Of a DNA stretch of 64,000 nucleotides, positions 59,577 to 64,000 are shown piece by piece. The DNA is taken from NCBI RefSeq assembly GCF_008831285.2, contig NC_045144.1, positions 24,939,716 through 25,003,715 of the forward strand. Direction: 5' to 3'. The first letter of the stretch is position 1. Each line of letters opens with the position of its first letter. The notes below the pieces were generated by a model. That model ran no database searches, was not told the DNA's origin, and was given only the letters and a program-made list of their open reading frames with translations. The stretch is from Nymphaea colorata. Lineage: Eukaryota; Streptophyta; Magnoliopsida; Nymphaeales; Nymphaeaceae. The position numbers and the translations under genes are program-made.

Positions 59577-59584
59577 TTTATATA
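59577..59584 (-). promoter_or_regulatory. TATA box of S7
   Basis: TATATAAA on the minus strand about 130 bp before the ATG, in the same place as in S3. Confidence 0.6.
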
Positions 59585-59645
59585 GGCAAGTTGGGGGATG
59601 TAGTGTTAATAAGGATCGCATTGGACTTACACTGGACTTGGACAT

Positions 59646-61440
<1,795 letters not shown>

Positions 61441-62500
61441 GTTGCAATTATATTAAAATTATGGAGGATGTACTGCAATAGTCCTTGTTCTGTTACCTTC
61501 TAGTTTTATGCTTTCATTCTTCTGTTTACCAAATTAATTCATCATTTCATTTCTTTCAGTAGATGAAGAAGTTCATCCGCGTCAATCTACTACCGTTCTA
61601 CATACCTTGTCATTTGAGCTTAACCACATCTGATGAAAGGACAAAGCATTTTGTCAAGAACTAATTAATGAGATAGACGTAATTTTGAATATGCCCGACA
61701 ACCTTACGATAATAATGTTTTTTTATGAAATTCATGTCATGGACGTAATTTAATGGATCTCCAAGCAATCTTAACAATATATTTATGAAGTTAAATTTAT
61801 TTAGTTTTCCTTTACTCCTTTTCTATGAATCTTCGATTTTCTAGATTCATAGAAAAGGAGTAGGCCTCAGGAGCGGAGGCAGGAGGCAGCACGTTTATGT
61901 AAGGAGATTGTTCATGTTTTCAAATTCGAAGTAGCCCATAGGGACCCATTTAAAAATTCATGTACATGTTTATTTATTGTTAAAATCTAAAGGAGGTTCG
62001 CACAAGTAGCTAGAATTTAATGCCTGGAATCACTAGTGAATTGCTTTCGACTTTTTAAAAACATTGTGCTTTGTGTGGTTGTAGAACACTTGCTTAGATG
62101 CACGCACATACAATTATTTAGTACCATGGTTGCACTCAAGTTGTGCTACCTCAAACCTCTTTTTCCTCCAGCCCAAGCCAAGACTTTGAAGGATGTAAAT
62201 CCAAACATCTGTTGGAGTTCATATAAAACTTGGAAGGCCAACTAGCTAAGGTGATTGTATTCTCAAAGTTGACATAGATAGGCCTCCTTCTAACCTGACC
62301 TACACTCCATAAATACAACACATCTTGTGCTGTTTCATATCACATTGAGCACTCCAATTTAGCCATTATTAGGAGGAGCATCTTCTTTTAGATAAGAAGC
62401 ATGGTTTGAGCCTGATGGATGGAGAAATGGAATATGGGTCTGCATGGGCTAGCCTTCTACTTGGTGACCCAATTGCTTTACATAAGCTAGAGAAAACTCT
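61441..62500. other. No supportable gene
   Basis: Apart from the hairpin, only short ORFs occur. The stretch 62100-62500 may belong to the LINE remnant that follows, but I see no clear motif in it. Confidence 0.4.
61813..61862. repeat. Perfect hairpin, 20-bp arms, 10-nt loop
   Basis: TACTCCTTTTCTATGAATCT is followed, after a 10-base loop (TCGATTTTCT), by its exact reverse complement. Pairing stops sharply at both ends. It is followed directly by a hAT-end-like GGAGCGGAGGCAGG. Confidence 0.9.
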
Positions 62501-62650
62501 CCTAATAGGCAACCACCTCAAGCACCTTGGGTTCAGCATGTATGGTTTCCCACTGTTGCCTCTGCAGTATGGAAGGATAGTCGCCTATTTTTCGGCTGCG
62601 TCATTTCCAAAAGCATTTGGAAGAGGATGACTAATTGATTCAGGATAGTT
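62500..62650 (+). mobile_element. LINE 3' remnant (zinc-finger region after RT)
   Basis: One frame reads HCCLCSMEG and the next continues, after a stop and a slip, as RLFFGCVISKSIWKRMTN. Together they match the C-x-x-C...E-S-x-x-H-L-F-F-x-C...S...I-W pattern found downstream of reverse transcriptase in plant LINEs. The frame is broken and the rest of the element is not recognisable. Confidence 0.5.
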
Positions 62651-62691
62651 GTTGGGTTCCTATGTGATCACATAACTCAAGTACTGGTAGT

Positions 62692-62875
62692 AGGGACGGA
62701 GCCAAGGGGGGCCCGCATGGGCCCTGGCCCCACCTCAGATATTTTTTTAAAGAAATTTACATGTAAAATTTACTTGTTTTATATAAAATTTTTGAAAAAT
62801 GATATTTCGGCCCTTGTCAAAATTTAGAAATTTTAATTCAGCCCCCTCATAAATTTTTTTTTGGCTCTGCTCTTG
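62692..62875. mobile_element. hAT-type MITE (184 bp) with 8-bp target duplication
   Basis: It begins AGGGACGGAGCCAAGG and ends TTGGCTCTGCTCTTG, imperfect inverted termini of the CAGGGGCGGAGCCA type. CTGGTAGT lies on both sides (62684-62691 and 62876-62883). The interior matches, in inverse orientation, the tails of the direct-repeat blocks at about 14440-14600 and 16210-16345. Confidence 0.8.
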
Positions 62876-62969
62876 CTGGTAGTTTAGCTAAAAATTCATA
62901 AAAACAGGTGCCTACCAACTGTTGGGACAATTGCTTTCATGTCGCCATTTGGTTCATCGAAAACTTACA

Positions 62970-63400
62970 TACAAAATAAGCTTGACTCAAGCTTGATTCA
63001 TTTAACTAAACGAGCTGAGTTTGAATTTAAAAATGAATTCGATCACATAAATGAGTCGAGCTCGAGTTAATTGGTCTTGCCTCAGTTAAGCTCGAAAAAA
63101 AAATATATAAAATAAGTCTTATAATGTTTGTACAAATGATAGATGGTTTAAATGGATGTGCAAGTGACTAGCAAGCGTGAGATTCAATGTTTTCGTCTTC
63201 ATGCCACCTCTTTCTTTAAAAATGAAATGCTTGGTTCGGCTCAGGCATATCCTTAGCTTAAGCTTAATTGAGCCGAGTTTGAATTTTTAGAGCTCAAGCT
63301 AATCAAGTTGATCTCAGCTTGAGCTCGAATTTTGTCTCAAGATACTCGAGCAGAGTTTGAGCTCGCTTAGCTCGGCTCGTGAACAGGCCCTAATGACACC
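62970..63400. repeat. GAGCTCG-rich dispersed repeat
   Basis: Words such as GAGTCGAGCTCGAG, GAGCCGAGTTTGAATTT, CTTGAGCTCGAATTT and AGCTCGGCTCGTGAACAGGC recur. This composition is typical of a widespread plant non-coding repeat. No frame is conserved. Confidence 0.55.
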
Positions 63401-64000
63401 TTCCAAAACCCGATTTTTTAAAAACTTGGTTTCGTAAAAGCCACAGTTTTTAAGTAGTTTTTAAAAAATGTTTTTTAGGTAATGCAAGGAAAACATAGTT
63501 TTTGTGAATAACCTAGAGGAGGGCCAGGTTATTCACTACTCCTTTTGTAATTGTGAAAGATGGCTTTTGGTCAAACCCATTTCAAACACACCCAAAACCT
63601 GATTTTGGAGGCAAACCCGGGTTTTGCCTCAAAAACATAGTTTTATATATAGCCTTAGAAGGACCAAGATCAGTTTTTTTTTTTTTCTACTAGTGCTGTT
63701 GCAATATCTTTTATTTTCATTAATTACCCTTTTCATGAATTTCTTTCCAGCAACCCTTATCATCATCTAGGCTTTTTTTTTTCATACTACATGTGAATAT
63801 CTTTTTCGTTTTAATTACCTGCTTTCAACTATTTTTCTCATTTAATATTATATCTTTCAAAATGTCATAACTGTTCAGAAAAGGAAATTTGACATTCAGA
63901 AGCTAGCGTTCACATCGGTTGCCAATGTCCTATTAGCCCTTCACAATGAAGAAGTTGCCGACATATGTATCTTCTGTTTTCTTAAATATCGTATAAGAAT
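63401..64000. other. No gene; MITE-like AAAACC/GGTTTT-rich sequence
   Basis: From about 63400 to 63660 the sequence resembles the interior of the TTAA-flanked MITE (CAAAACCTGATTTTGGAGG, TTTTTAAGTAGTTTTTAAA). The rest is AT-rich and unassigned. Confidence 0.4.

Overview
The window is nuclear DNA of a flowering plant. It is AT-rich and gene-poor, full of microsatellites and small transposons, with GT-AG introns, and its recognisable genes are plant families (STIG1-like stigma proteins, X8/CBM43 callose-binding proteins, a B3-like domain). I cannot name the species. It is a draft scaffold: 100 Ns sit at 16391-16490.

Left part (1-17.09 kb). No intact gene is convincing apart from a possible small B3-type coding region (15322-15714, minus). 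The rest is transposon debris: purine-rich degenerate tandem repeats (about 2.5-4.9 kb), a long inverted repeat with a hAT-type MITE nested in one arm (5.47-6.32 kb), a rotted LINE reverse transcriptase (12.4-13.7 kb, minus), a duplicated repeat block on both sides of the B3-like ORF, the gap, and a Ty3/gypsy pol fragment.

Core (17.09-61.44 kb). This is a tandemly duplicated gene cluster. Seven STIG1-like loci, all on the minus strand and intronless, are interleaved with two X8-domain genes on the plus strand and with a roughly 2-kb intergenic unit that I call U. The order along the plus strand is U-S1-U-X8A-S2-U-S3, then S4 (pseudogene, at the junction), then U-S5-U-X8B-S6-U-S7. It is one module of three STIG1-like genes plus one X8 gene, present twice. 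S1, S2, S4, S5 and S6 are type I. S3 and S7 are type II. S2, S5, S6 and S7 look intact. S1 has a one-base frameshift inside a stretch that looks like uncorrected long-read sequence. S3 ends nine residues early and loses its last two cysteines. S4 is a truncated, frameshifted fusion remnant. X8B has a complete four-exon, 124-residue model; X8A carries an in-frame stop.

STIG1 proteins are secreted cysteine-rich proteins of the pistil (tomato STIG1 promotes pollen-tube growth; Arabidopsis GRI is a relative). Small X8 proteins bind callose in the cell wall. A physically linked, repeatedly duplicated STIG1/X8 cluster is the most interesting thing here; that the two act together is only inference.

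Right part (61.44-64 kb). Repeat debris again: a perfect 20-bp hairpin, a LINE zinc-finger remnant, another hAT-type MITE with target-site duplication, and GAGCTCG-rich repeat sequence.
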